Positions 7,630-14,841 are shown, counted from the stretch's first letter. The stretch: 20,480 nt of DNA from Anaerolineales bacterium UBA5797 (GCA_002418205.1 DIDP01000007.1:1-20480), one strand, 5' to 3'. Notes: generated by a model not told the origin, from the sequence alone. A program made the numbers and translations.

Positions 7630-7635
7630 TATAAT
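7630..7635 (+). promoter_or_regulatory. -10 box TATAAT for secD-secF
   Basis: A perfect TATAAT is preceded by AACAGGAG and lies 54 nt before ATG 7689. There is no good -35 at 16-18 nt. It is the only promoter-like element before secD, and transcription would start about 7642, just ahead of the small hairpin at 7645-7661. Confidence 0.4.
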
Positions 7636-7644
7636 CACCGCCGC

Positions 7645-7661
7645 GCCAGCCCAAGGCTGGC
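7645..7661 (+). other. Hairpin in the secD 5' leader
   Basis: GCCAGCC (7645-7651) and GGCTGGC (7655-7661) form a perfect 7-bp stem with a CAA loop, followed by ATTTTC. If transcription starts at the -10 box at 7630, this stem sits at the very 5' end of the mRNA. There it could protect the transcript or act as an attenuator; the T run of four is short for a terminator. Confidence 0.4.
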
Positions 7662-7688
7662 ATTTTCGTGAGTGGAGATGTTTATCGA

Positions 7689-9062
7689 ATGATAAGAAAT
7701 TTATTCAACCGGGTTCTTTTGATCGTTCTGATCGTCGCCATTGCGCTCTGGGTCGATCTGAACAACAAAATCGAATTGACCAACCCCTTCAATGACAGCC
7801 CTCTGGTGCAACGCAATGTCGCCCCACAGCTTGGTCTGGACCTTCAGGGCGGACTGCAAGTTCTTCTGGAGGCCGATCTGCCGGCTGACCGGCAGATCAC
7901 CCGTGAGGAAATGGATACCGCCCGCAACATCGTGGAAAACAGAACCAACGCACTCGGTGTGAGTGAAAACGTCATCCAGGTTGCCGGCGAGCGCCGCATT
8001 GTTGGAGAATTTCCGGGTGCGGAGGACGCGGATGCGATCCTTGGCATCATCCAACAGACCGGTCTGCTCGAATTTGTGGATACAGGGGACTTCCGCCCTG
8101 AAGAGGGCTCCATCCTGCAAACTGACTTTGGTACAGAAGCGACAACGACACCCACACCTGCGCCGGGCGGGGATAACAACACACAGCCCGTATATCACAC
8201 GATTATGACCGGCAAGGAGTTGAAGAGCGTCAGCGTTGCTCCCGATCAATTCAGCAACCAATACGCCATTGACTTTACCCTCTCCAACGAAGGCGCAAAG
8301 ATCTTCGCCGATCACACCGCCGCGAATGTCGGAAAGATCCTGACCATCACGCTGGATAAGCGCGTCATTTCGGCGCCCAGCATCAACACCGCCATCCCTG
8401 ACGGCTCCGGTCAGATCTCCGGCAGTTTCACAGCCGATTCGGCAAACGCCCTGGCAGTGCAATTGCGCTATGGTTCCCTGCCGATTCCGCTCAAGGTCGT
8501 TGAGACGCGCATCATCGGACCGACACTTGGTGAAGATTCCCTCCGCCGCAGTCTGGTTGCCGGCGCGGTGGGATTGACAATCGTTGTTCTGTTCATGGGC
8601 ATTTATTATCGCCTGCCCGGAATCACTGCCGATGTGTCCATCCTGCTGTACGCCGTCATCCTATTTGCGGTCTTCAAGTTCATCGGCGTCACATTGACCC
8701 TGCCGGGCATCGCGGGCATCATGCTCAGCACCGGTTCCGCGCTGGATGCGAACATCCTTGTATTCGAAAGATTCAAGGAGGAATTGCGCGGCGGCAGGAC
8801 GCTCAGGCAGGCGTTCGATCAAGCCTGGACCCGCGCCTGGCCGTCCATCCGGGATTCGAACATTGCGGCGCTCATTACCGCCGCCATCCTGTTCTGGTTT
8901 GGCAGCTCGTTCGGCGCGACCATCGTAAAGGGCTTCTCATTGACCCTTGCCCTCGGTGTCGTCATCAGTTTATTCTCCTCGCTGTATATCACCCGCACAT
9001 TGCTGGCGCTGGCGCTGGATACCTTCAAGCTTAAAAACTACGAAAGATGGATCGGCATCTAG
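7689..9062 (+). CDS. secD: Protein translocase subunit SecD
   Basis: SecD works with SecF as a proton-motive-force-driven factor that helps pull proteins out of the SecYEG channel on the outer face of the membrane. The 457-residue protein has an N-terminal membrane anchor (about 8-24), the SecD motif QLGLDLQGGLQVLLEADL (about 47-64), and the P1 repeat with RNIVENRTNALGVSENVIQ. A periplasmic part follows, with a low-complexity insert TTTPTPAPGGDNNT. From about residue 285 comes the five-helix RND-like domain, with GPTLGEDSLRRSL and the conserved GSALDANILVFERFKEELR. I start at ATG 7689 because it begins right at the hydrophobic anchor; a GTG at 7668 in frame would add 7 residues but has no ribosome binding site. 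GGAG at 7673-7676 is 12 nt from the ATG. The secF start follows 16 nt after the stop. Confidence 0.97.
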   Translation: MIRNLFNRVLLIVLIVAIALWVDLNNKIELTNPFNDSPLVQRNVAPQLGLDLQGGLQVLLEADLPADRQITREEMDTARNIVENRTNALGVSENVIQVAGERRIVGEFPGAEDADAILGIIQQTGLLEFVDTGDFRPEEGSILQTDFGTEATTTPTPAPGGDNNTQPVYHTIMTGKELKSVSVAPDQFSNQYAIDFTLSNEGAKIFADHTAANVGKILTITLDKRVISAPSINTAIPDGSGQISGSFTADSANALAVQLRYGSLPIPLKVVETRIIGPTLGEDSLRRSLVAGAVGLTIVVLFMGIYYRLPGITADVSILLYAVILFAVFKFIGVTLTLPGIAGIMLSTGSALDANILVFERFKEELRGGRTLRQAFDQAWTRAWPSIRDSNIAALITAAILFWFGSSFGATIVKGFSLTLALGVVISLFSSLYITRTLLALALDTFKLKNYERWIGI

Positions 9063-9078
9063 GAAGTCAGGTGTGAAT

Positions 9079-9987
9079 ATGAATATTCTTGGAAAACGCT
9101 ACATATTTTTTGGAGTATCCCTGCTTATCATCATCCCCGGACTGCTCATAATGTTCACCAGAGGGATACCCCTTTCGATCGATTTTACCGGTGGCAGTCT
9201 ACTTGAGGTCAGGTTCGCTGATAAGAAGCCTGCGCCAGCCGACATCATCGCGGTATATGACAATGAAAAAATCGAAGATGTCCAGGTGCAGTCCAGCGAT
9301 ACTGGGAGTTTCATCATCCGCTCACAGTTCCTGGATAATGAAACCCGCGATTCGGTCCTTTCTGCGCTGAACCAGCAGATCGGGCAGACGGAGGTCGTCC
9401 GTTTTGACAGTGTAGGTCCCAGCATCGGTCAACAGGTCACTTCGCGCGGCAGTCTCGCCGTGGCAGTCTCCTCCCTGCTGGTCGTATTGTTCATCGCCTG
9501 GTCATTCCGTGGTGTGCAGAACGCGTTCCGTTATGGCATTTGTGCCATCCTCGCAATGATCCATGATGTGGCGATCATCTTCAGCGTGACCGCAGTCGGC
9601 GCCCTCGTGTTCGGCTGGGAGATCGACTCGCTCTTTCTGACCGCCCTGCTCACTGTGATCGGTTTCTCGATGCAGGATACCATCGTCGTGTTTGACCGCA
9701 TCCGTGAGAACTCGAACATCTATCGCCGCCTGGAGTTCGAAACCCTCGTCAACCATTCCATTGTCCAGACACTCCAGCGTTCCATTAATACCCAATTGAT
9801 GACCGTCGAATTTCTGCTCCTCGCATTGATCATGTTCGGCGGCGTCACTTTGCGCGAGTTCGCGTCAATCCTGTTGATCGGTTTGCTGAGCGGAACGTAC
9901 TCCTCCATTTTCATTGCGGCCCCTATTCTGGTGCTTTGGGAAAATCGCGAATGGAAAACCTGGTTCCGTAAAAAGGCAGTCGCCTGA
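9079..9987 (+). CDS. secF: Protein translocase subunit SecF
   Basis: SecF is the partner of SecD in the accessory SecDF complex. The 302-residue protein has a first membrane helix at about residues 8-27, the conserved SIDFTGGSLLEV motif (33-44), a short extracytoplasmic domain and DSVGPSIGQQVTSRGSLAV. The five-helix domain contains IGFSMQDTIVVFDRIREN and NTQLMT. Separate secD and secF genes, rather than a fused secDF, are the usual arrangement in many bacteria. ATG 9079 gives a start that matches the family (MNILGKRY); an in-frame GTG at 9073, with AGGAAG at 9061-9066, is an alternative that adds two residues. The open frame extends upstream inside secD only by chance. A strong terminator begins 7 nt after the stop, so the operon is secD-secF only. 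Confidence 0.97.
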   Translation: MNILGKRYIFFGVSLLIIIPGLLIMFTRGIPLSIDFTGGSLLEVRFADKKPAPADIIAVYDNEKIEDVQVQSSDTGSFIIRSQFLDNETRDSVLSALNQQIGQTEVVRFDSVGPSIGQQVTSRGSLAVAVSSLLVVLFIAWSFRGVQNAFRYGICAILAMIHDVAIIFSVTAVGALVFGWEIDSLFLTALLTVIGFSMQDTIVVFDRIRENSNIYRRLEFETLVNHSIVQTLQRSINTQLMTVEFLLLALIMFGGVTLREFASILLIGLLSGTYSSIFIAAPILVLWENREWKTWFRKKAVA

Positions 9988-9993
9988 TATCAC

Positions 9994-10033
9994 CGATAAA
10001 AAAACTCGTGGATCGCCACGAGTTTTTTTATCG
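9994..10033. terminator. Strong Rho-independent terminator after secF
   Basis: An 18-bp inverted repeat (9994-10011 with 10016-10033) has a GC core ACTCGTGG/CCACGAGT, a 4-nt loop ATCG and an A7 tract that pairs with a T7 tract. Because both flanks carry A/T runs, it could work in both directions, but only secF ends here. Confidence 0.93.
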
Positions 10034-10161
10034 TTCAGGTACTCCTCACGTAGAACATCGAAAGTATCCTGTAAACAAGCATAACAAAAGATGACCGCCT
10101 TGATACGAATAACCGATCAGGATAATCTTCATCAAATGTCTTAAGTTGGAGGATTAACCTG

Positions 10162-10221
10162 ATGACTGCCCAATTCCTGTTGGTTCGATACATCTTCGAT
10201 GGCTTAACCTTTACATTGTGA
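10162..10221 (+). CDS. Doubtful 19-residue ORF in the secF downstream gap
   Basis: In the 358-nt gap between secF and the convergent KAS III gene, GGAGG at 10148-10152 precedes ATG 10162 by 9 nt and a frame of 19 codons (MTAQFLLVRYIFDGLTFTL) follows. The peptide is hydrophobic. No promoter is evident, and the upstream terminator should block secF transcription. It may be a chance frame. I see no RNA gene or repeat in the rest of the gap apart from the two terminators. Confidence 0.15.
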   Translation: MTAQFLLVRYIFDGLTFTL

Positions 10222-10261
10222 AATTTTGTAACAAGACGGCAAATGAAAGGCTAGGTTACAG

Positions 10262-10300
10262 TAAAAAAAACAGCCCCGTCGAGATGTTCGATGGGGCTGT
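10262..10300 (-). terminator. Rho-independent terminator of the KAS III-like gene
   Basis: ACAGCCCCGTCGA (10270-10282) pairs with TCGATGGGGCTGT (10288-10300), a 13-bp stem with one G-U pair and a 5-nt loop. On the minus strand the stem is followed by a T8 run (the A run at 10263-10270). It lies about 45 nt beyond the stop of the minus-strand gene. Confidence 0.9.
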
Positions 10301-10345
10301 CCGCTTCAAACAAAGGGACGGCTGCTGCCGTTATGGATTCATGGA

Positions 10346-11608
10346 CTACTCACCCAATTCCACAGCCAGGGCATCGTAATAGGTACCCGCGCCAAATCCA
10401 TCGATCAGAATGTGATCGAACGGTTTAAGATTCGGAAGCTCGCGCAGGAAAGCGATCATGTTCGATGCCGCGCTCACATTCCCAAACTCGGTCAACAGCC
10501 AGGGCATGGGCAGGACAATCCCCAAATTCTGAAGGTGCTTCTCTTTCAGCTTGTTGATTTTGAAATTGGCGTGATGGACGATCGCTACAGCCAGTGACTT
10601 GCCGGCCATGCCCAGTTCCTCCAGTTTCATCTGGTAGGCGGAATACACATCCCGCACCACCTGGACACCAGTCCGCACGAACAACTTGACCATCCCCATC
10701 GGTCCAGCCATGGCAATGGAAGCGCCATCCTTCGGCTCATGCATCAGGCCCGCCACGCGGATGTTGTTTGCCAGTGGTTCGGTCACATCCACAAAATAAC
10801 CGTTACTGGTGGCTTTTCGCGAATGTGGATAATACATCGCGACTTGCAGTACACCTTCATCGTCAAACACTTCACGTGATTTTCCCGCGATGAATTTCAT
10901 GGTTTTGCCGGGGATCACGCCCACAACTCCTGCCGCGTTGCCAAATAACTGCAATGCGTTGGCATCATGCGATAATCCCACAAAACGGCTCAAGCCCTCG
11001 ATGCCCCCCACCAGAACTTTTTTACCATACAAAGACCGGGCAATGTTCTGGCTTAGCTGGGAGTTTTCCGGCAGGTCGGGGTTCAGCGCCAAATGCAGGC
11101 TGCTCGTGGAACCGTCACAGGCTTTGTGGATCGCGACCTTCAAGGCGCTTTCCGGGATTCCAGCGGCTTTTGTGATCTGGTTCAAATAATCTTCCGAGAC
11201 CGGGGCGCTCATGCCGATCAGGACGGCATCCACTTCGGACGCATTCCAATTGCAGGCTTTGATGGCTTCGGTCAGAAATTTCGTGCCCACTTCCACTTCC
11301 AGACGGGTGTGTTCTTCGCGTGAAAGATTTAACGGAAGATGCTGACGGCTGAGAAAGCCCAATTCAGCGAGATTCAACTTCTCGTTCGCGGGAAGCGGGT
11401 GCCCGAGACGCTGCTCAAGGAACGAGGTGAGCGTCTCGTTATCGTAGCTGGTACCCCACGTCCCGTATACACCGCCGATCCCTACCGCGGGATTTGTCAC
11501 GCTTTCGATCCCAAACGGAATTCCGCCGCCAATGGGAAGGATCCCCTTTTCGATCCCGGGACGTTCATAAAATGAAACTGTTTTTGTTTCGCTTGCCTCA
11601 GTAGCCAT
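10346..11608 (-). CDS. KAS III-like (FabH/thiolase-fold) condensing enzyme
   Basis: The protein has 420 residues, longer than FabH (about 320). The catalytic Cys-His-Asn triad of 3-oxoacyl-ACP synthase III can be read: C164 in HKACDGSTSSLH, H345 in VHHANFKINK (FabH HQAN motif) and N377 in FGNVSAASN. The C-terminal GFGAGTYYDAL matches the family's closing Gly-rich strand. Such enzymes condense an acyl-CoA with malonyl-ACP, but members without fatty-acid neighbours also make specialised lipids or act as acyltransferases. No acpP, fabD, fabG or fabF is nearby, so the substrate is open. Start ATG 11608 has AAGGAG at 11614-11619 (minus strand) 5 nt upstream; the in-frame GTG at 11614 overlaps that site and is rejected. 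The gene is transcribed divergently from the XRE-cupin gene and ends at its own terminator. Confidence 0.88.
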   Translation of the reverse strand: MATEASETKTVSFYERPGIEKGILPIGGGIPFGIESVTNPAVGIGGVYGTWGTSYDNETLTSFLEQRLGHPLPANEKLNLAELGFLSRQHLPLNLSREEHTRLEVEVGTKFLTEAIKACNWNASEVDAVLIGMSAPVSEDYLNQITKAAGIPESALKVAIHKACDGSTSSLHLALNPDLPENSQLSQNIARSLYGKKVLVGGIEGLSRFVGLSHDANALQLFGNAAGVVGVIPGKTMKFIAGKSREVFDDEGVLQVAMYYPHSRKATSNGYFVDVTEPLANNIRVAGLMHEPKDGASIAMAGPMGMVKLFVRTGVQVVRDVYSAYQMKLEELGMAGKSLAVAIVHHANFKINKLKEKHLQNLGIVLPMPWLLTEFGNVSAASNMIAFLRELPNLKPFDHILIDGFGAGTYYDALAVELGE

Positions 11609-11775
11609 AATCACTCCTTGTTCTCTATGCAGGGGATAACCCTAAACTGGCGATGACGTTTCGATTTATAGATGCTATCAATCATTTGCCCCAAAGACCT
11701 TAATCCTGCATTAGCAATGGGAGTGTGGATGCCAGTCATTGGTAATGGCTTCCCGATCTTCAGGCATTGGTACGC

Positions 11776-11792
11776 CATAAATCGCGTTTATG
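11776..11792. promoter_or_regulatory. Inverted repeat in the divergent intergenic region
   Basis: CATAAA (11776-11781) and TTTATG (11787-11792) are perfect inverted repeats around TCGCG. The region between the divergent genes (11609-11904) also carries two direct copies of CATTGGTA (11737-11744 and 11765-11772). These may be regulator sites for either gene. No consensus could be assigned. Confidence 0.25.
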
Positions 11793-11844
11793 AAGGGCAG
11801 GCATGGTTTATTTATTGCAGAAATATAATTTAATGGTTGCAGTA

Positions 11845-11873
11845 TTGTAATTTGAAGATATTTCAACTATAAT
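11845..11873 (+). promoter_or_regulatory. Promoter of the XRE-cupin cassette
   Basis: TTGTAA (11845-11850) and a perfect TATAAT (11868-11873) are separated by 17 nt, an ideal housekeeping-sigma spacing. The predicted start near 11880 gives a leader of about 25 nt containing TTGGAG (11894-11899) before ATG 11905. The AT-rich block stands out from the surrounding sequence. Confidence 0.7.
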
Positions 11874-11884
11874 ATTAGTTGAAA
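11861..11884. promoter_or_regulatory. Palindromic operator overlapping the -10 box
   Basis: TTTCAACTA (11861-11869) and TAGTTGAAA (11876-11884) are perfect 9-bp inverted repeats with a 6-nt centre. The element encloses the TATAAT at 11868-11873 and the probable transcription start, so a bound dimer would block RNA polymerase. The XRE-type regulator encoded immediately downstream is the most likely ligand, which implies autoregulation (inference). The ArsR protein of the same cassette is an alternative. Confidence 0.65.
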
Positions 11885-11904
11885 CAACGAATCTTGGAGT
11901 TTTT

Positions 11905-12519
11905 ATGGCAAAACAACCGATCACCTCAGATGAGACCGTCAATATTAATGTTGGCCGCCGCTTGCGGGAACTTCGCATGGGCAAAGGGCTTTCCATCCGA
12001 TCCCTTGCCGAGCAAAGCAAATTAAATGTAAATACTTTAAGCCTGATCGAAAATGGGCACACCTCCCCCAGCGTCAGCACATTGCAGTCGATCGCGCAAA
12101 CTTTGAATGTTCCCATCTCGACTTTTTTCGAAACCGACCATGAGAACAAGGAGGTGGTTTATCAAAGTTCTGAGCATCGCCCAGTGGCAAACTTCACACA
12201 CGGCACCATCGAGGACCTCGGCGCGGGCATGCTCCGCTTTGGGGCGGAGCCTTTGATCATCACTCTCAAACCAAAAGCGGATAGCGGGAAGACACCCATT
12301 GTGCATACCGGCCGGGAGTTTGTGTATTGTCTTGAAGGTCATGTAACGTACCAGGTTGACGGTCACCCCTATCAACTCAGGCAGGGTGACAGTTTGATGT
12401 TCGAGGCATATCTGCCTCATCACTGGCGCAACGAGAATCTATCGCCATCCAGATTGCTGCTTGTTCTCTGCCCAATGGATGAACGCGACCAGCCATCTGA
12501 GCGCCATTTCTGGAGGTAA
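11905..12519 (+). CDS. XRE-family transcriptional regulator with C-terminal cupin sensor
   Basis: The 204-residue protein has a Cro/CI-type helix-turn-helix at about residues 16-71 (RRLRELRMGKGLSIRSLAEQ, VNTLSLIENGHTSPSVSTL) and a cupin_2 domain at about 115-190. The cupin has a metal-type motif, H134-T-G-R-E138 with G145 and H154 in LEGHVTYQVDGH, and LPHHW with His172. Regulators of this class bind a small molecule or metal in the cupin barrel and often repress their own operon. ATG 11905 follows TTGGAG by 5 nt. Directly upstream is a perfect palindrome over the -10 box, consistent with autorepression. The cytochrome gene follows 24 nt after the stop, so the protein probably controls the cassette. 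Confidence 0.9.
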   Translation: MAKQPITSDETVNINVGRRLRELRMGKGLSIRSLAEQSKLNVNTLSLIENGHTSPSVSTLQSIAQTLNVPISTFFETDHENKEVVYQSSEHRPVANFTHGTIEDLGAGMLRFGAEPLIITLKPKADSGKTPIVHTGREFVYCLEGHVTYQVDGHPYQLRQGDSLMFEAYLPHHWRNENLSPSRLLLVLCPMDERDQPSERHFWR

Positions 12520-12543
12520 GCGGCAACCCAAAGGAGGTGTGCC

Positions 12544-13104
12544 ATGCCAAAAATCAAATTCTCATGCATAGGCTTTCCGGCAATTCTTGTGGGGACAGCA
12601 GTGATGTTGATGCTTCTTTCCACACCGGCAACCGCCTCCGCGGACGGACCGGCGCCAACCCCGAATAACGGCAATTGTGTGGTCTGTCATGAAGATTTAT
12701 ATTTCCTCCACGACACCGGGAACTGGTTCTGCTTGAAGGAATCGCCCATGACCTGCACGGGATGCCACGGCGGGGACCCGACTGCCACCACAAAGGAAGA
12801 GGCTCATAACCATCGCGCCGCACATCCGGTTGTCAATGAAGACATATCAAAATGTCAGGAATGTCATCCCAACGAATGTTACGATCGCATCGAATATTTC
12901 AAACAAACCGCTGGCATTAGTGAGGTGCTGGTTGCGGCGCCGTATACCCCTTCCTACTCTACGGAGGAAATGGAAGCCGCGCCTCTTGCAGGATCACAAC
13001 AGGAGCCCGGTGACATGCTCATGGTTCGGGAAATCATTCCGCCTGCACTGGTGGCGGGGCTGGCTTTGGTCATTTACCTGGTTCTGCGGAAACGCCGCAA
13101 TTGA
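12544..13104 (+). CDS. Membrane-anchored triheme c-type cytochrome
   Basis: The 186-residue protein has an N-terminal hydrophobic signal (about 8-30, ending ATASA), three CxxCH heme-binding motifs (C45VVCH49, C71TGCH75, C104QECH108), extra histidines that could be distal ligands (H56, H88, H90, H94), and a C-terminal membrane helix (about 164-182) before RKRRN. This predicts an extracytoplasmic electron-transfer protein anchored by its C terminus. An additional Cys63 and the HPNECYD stretch give unpaired Cys63 and Cys112. Start ATG 12544 has a strong AAAGGAGG at 12530-12537. It lies between the XRE-cupin gene and a NifX-like gene. Electron donor and acceptor are not identifiable. Cytochrome c maturation genes are not in the window. 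Confidence 0.88.
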   Translation: MPKIKFSCIGFPAILVGTAVMLMLLSTPATASADGPAPTPNNGNCVVCHEDLYFLHDTGNWFCLKESPMTCTGCHGGDPTATTKEEAHNHRAAHPVVNEDISKCQECHPNECYDRIEYFKQTAGISEVLVAAPYTPSYSTEEMEAAPLAGSQQEPGDMLMVREIIPPALVAGLALVIYLVLRKRRN

Positions 13105-13119
13105 TCCGGAGTATTAAAA

Positions 13120-13515
13120 ATGAGAATTGCAGTCATTACGGACGACTCAAAGACGATCTCTGCGCATTTTGGACGGGCGAAATATTACGAGGTCTTCACG
13201 ATAATGGAAAACCGGGTCGTGGAAAAAGAAACCCGCCCAAAAGCCAACCACAGGCAATTCGGAAAAGAAGAGCATGACCACACCCGCGAGTCAGCGCATG
13301 GCACAGATCCTGCTGCACAAAACCGTCACCAAAAGATGATGGAAAACATCAGTGACTGTCAGGTTGTCATTGCGCGTGGAATGGGAATGGGAATCCACCA
13401 AAGCCTTTCAGCCAGCGGCATCCGCCCAATACTCACCAATGTGGAAGACATTGGATCTGCGCTGGACGCTTTTCTTGCCGGAACCCTTGTCGACCATCCT
13501 GAGAAACTGCATTGA
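13120..13515 (+). CDS. NifX/NifB C-terminal-like (dinitrogenase FeMo-co family) protein
   Basis: The 131-residue protein has the ribonuclease H-like fold signature of the Nitro_FeMo-Co family: MRIAVITDDSKTISAHFGRAKYYEVFTI at the start and ISDCQVVIARGMGMGIHQSL with a final ILTNVEDIGSALDAFLAG. Members bind metal-sulfur clusters or precursors, including NifX, NafY, the NifB C-terminus and the orange protein ORP. Between the two halves lies a His-rich, charged stretch (residues 44-70) with six His, which could bind metal. No nitrogenase genes are present, so a nitrogen-fixation role is unlikely. GGAG at 13108-13111 supports ATG 13120. The ArsR gene starts 3 nt after the stop, indicating co-transcription. 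Confidence 0.87.
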   Translation: MRIAVITDDSKTISAHFGRAKYYEVFTIMENRVVEKETRPKANHRQFGKEEHDHTRESAHGTDPAAQNRHQKMMENISDCQVVIARGMGMGIHQSLSASGIRPILTNVEDIGSALDAFLAGTLVDHPEKLH

Positions 13516-13517
13516 CG

Positions 13518-13841
13518 ATGCACAAGATACCCAGCGGATCCATATTCGAGATCCAGGCAGAGTTCTGCAAGGCAATGGGAAATTCGGCGCGCTTGCAGAT
13601 CATCCACGCACTGCGCAAACACCCGATGAATGTGGGCGAGATCGCAGAAGATACCGGGTTTAACCAACCGCTGGTTTCCCGCCAATTGAGCACACTTCGC
13701 AGGGTGGGCGTAGTCCAATGCGAGAGACATGGCAATGAAATGATCTACAAATTGACGGATGAAAATATCGGCGAAGTTTGCGATCTTGTACAAAAAGTAT
13801 TGATCGCATATACACAAAGACAATCCGAGGCTTTTAATTGA
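13518..13841 (+). CDS. ArsR-family (winged helix) transcriptional regulator
   Basis: The 107-residue protein carries the ArsR/SmtB fold: FCKAMGNSARLQIIHALRK (about 16-34), then the recognition helix region IAEDTGFNQPLVSRQLSTLRRVGVV (42-66) and a beta wing, RHGNEMIYKLT. Cys17, Cys68 and Cys89 are present, but the arsenic motif ELCVCDL and the CadC/SmtB metal sites are not clear, so it may sense redox state, sulfide or a persulfide rather than a heavy metal (inference). The in-frame TTG at 13512 overlaps the preceding stop; ATG 13518 is preferred. It lies inside the cassette and is a second possible regulator of it, alongside the XRE-cupin protein. Confidence 0.88.
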   Translation: MHKIPSGSIFEIQAEFCKAMGNSARLQIIHALRKHPMNVGEIAEDTGFNQPLVSRQLSTLRRVGVVQCERHGNEMIYKLTDENIGEVCDLVQKVLIAYTQRQSEAFN

Positions 13842-13866
13842 CAGACAGATCGTGATCACTACCACC

Positions 13867-14826
13867 ATGAATTACGTCTTCGGTCCCGTCCCATCGCGTC
13901 GGCTTGGAATGTCACTGGGGGTCGATACCATTCCGTTGAAGACCTGCAATTGGAATTGCGTATATTGCCAACTGGGAAGGACCATCCCACTTACAAATAA
14001 AAGGCTTGAATATTTTCCACGCCGCAGCATTTTCGCCGAAGTGGCAAAAGAAATTAGCAGCCTCCAATCCCAAAAGCCGGATTGGATCACCTTCGTTGGG
14101 TCTGGCGAACCCACACTGCACACTGGCCTGGGATGGCTCATACGTGCGGTAAAGTCATCGACCGATATACCCGTTGCCGTCATCACCAATGGGTCCCTGT
14201 TGTACCTGCCCGAGGTATGCGAGGAACTTTGCGCTGCGGACGCAGTACTGCCAACACTCGATGCCGGAACTCCCAAACTCTATAAAAAGATCAACCGCCC
14301 CCATCCATCCATTACCTTCGAGCGCCTGATCGATGGGCTGATCGCATTTAGAAAAGAATATTCTGGGTGGCTCTGGCTGGAAATCATGCTGGTGCGCGGG
14401 CTGAACGACACAGAACAAGCATTACAGGACATTTCCGCGGCGGTCGAACGGATTTACCCGGATGAAATCCATATCAACATTCCTGATCGACCGCCCTCGG
14501 AAACCTGGGTTCAACCACCGGACACAGAAGGACTATTAAGAGCGCAGGCGATCCTTGGCAGAACGGCACGCGTGGTCCATCCCGCAACAGGGACCTTCCA
14601 TCTCGATAAATGTAATACAATTACCGAGGCCGTCATGGACATCATCACGCGCCACCCCATTCGAAGGGAAGACCTTGTAAAGAATCTTCCAAGGGAGATG
14701 GAAGAAAAATTGAAAATGATATTGGACGAGCTGGTGGCAAGGGGAAAAGCCCGGATCATCAAAAGATACGGATATAAATTCTATTGCGCCGCATCCACAC
14801 ACCACCAAACTAAAGACCATTCATAA
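13867..14826 (+). CDS. Radical SAM protein, TYW1-like (COG0731 type)
   Basis: The 319-residue protein opens with MNYVFGPVPSRRLGMSLGVD, a hallmark of the COG0731 group, followed by the [4Fe-4S]-binding C27-x3-C31-x2-C34 motif (CNWNCVYC). The SAM-binding GSGEPTLH motif and ITNGS strand follow. The C-terminal part (about 255-310, beginning HPIRREDLV and ending ARIIKRYGYKFYCA) looks like a winged-helix module. COG0731 is named for tRNA wyosine synthesis (TYW1), but bacteria lack wyosine, so the true substrate is unknown. I prefer ATG 13867 to the GTG at 13852 because the family begins at MxYVFGPVPSRR. There is no clear ribosome binding site; translation may be coupled to the ArsR gene 25 nt upstream. 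Confidence 0.88.
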   Translation: MNYVFGPVPSRRLGMSLGVDTIPLKTCNWNCVYCQLGRTIPLTNKRLEYFPRRSIFAEVAKEISSLQSQKPDWITFVGSGEPTLHTGLGWLIRAVKSSTDIPVAVITNGSLLYLPEVCEELCAADAVLPTLDAGTPKLYKKINRPHPSITFERLIDGLIAFRKEYSGWLWLEIMLVRGLNDTEQALQDISAAVERIYPDEIHINIPDRPPSETWVQPPDTEGLLRAQAILGRTARVVHPATGTFHLDKCNTITEAVMDIITRHPIRREDLVKNLPREMEEKLKMILDELVARGKARIIKRYGYKFYCAASTHHQTKDHS

Positions 14827-14841
14827 CGGAAACCAACGAAA

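Noticed and set aside
8947..9078. Upstream extension of the secF frame into secD
   Set aside because: The added 44 residues overlap conserved secD sequence and do not match the SecF N terminus; ATG 9079 (or GTG 9073) is the start.
10162..10221. Duplicate fragment of the secF MTVEFLLL segment
   Set aside because: The small peptide MTAQFLLV resembles that segment by eye, but the match is short and hydrophobic, and the flanking DNA does not continue the similarity.
13120..14826. Nitrogen-fixation cofactor genes (nifX/nifB)
   Set aside because: The NifX-like protein is a short stand-alone member, and the radical SAM protein is COG0731, not NifB. There is no nitrogenase gene in the window.
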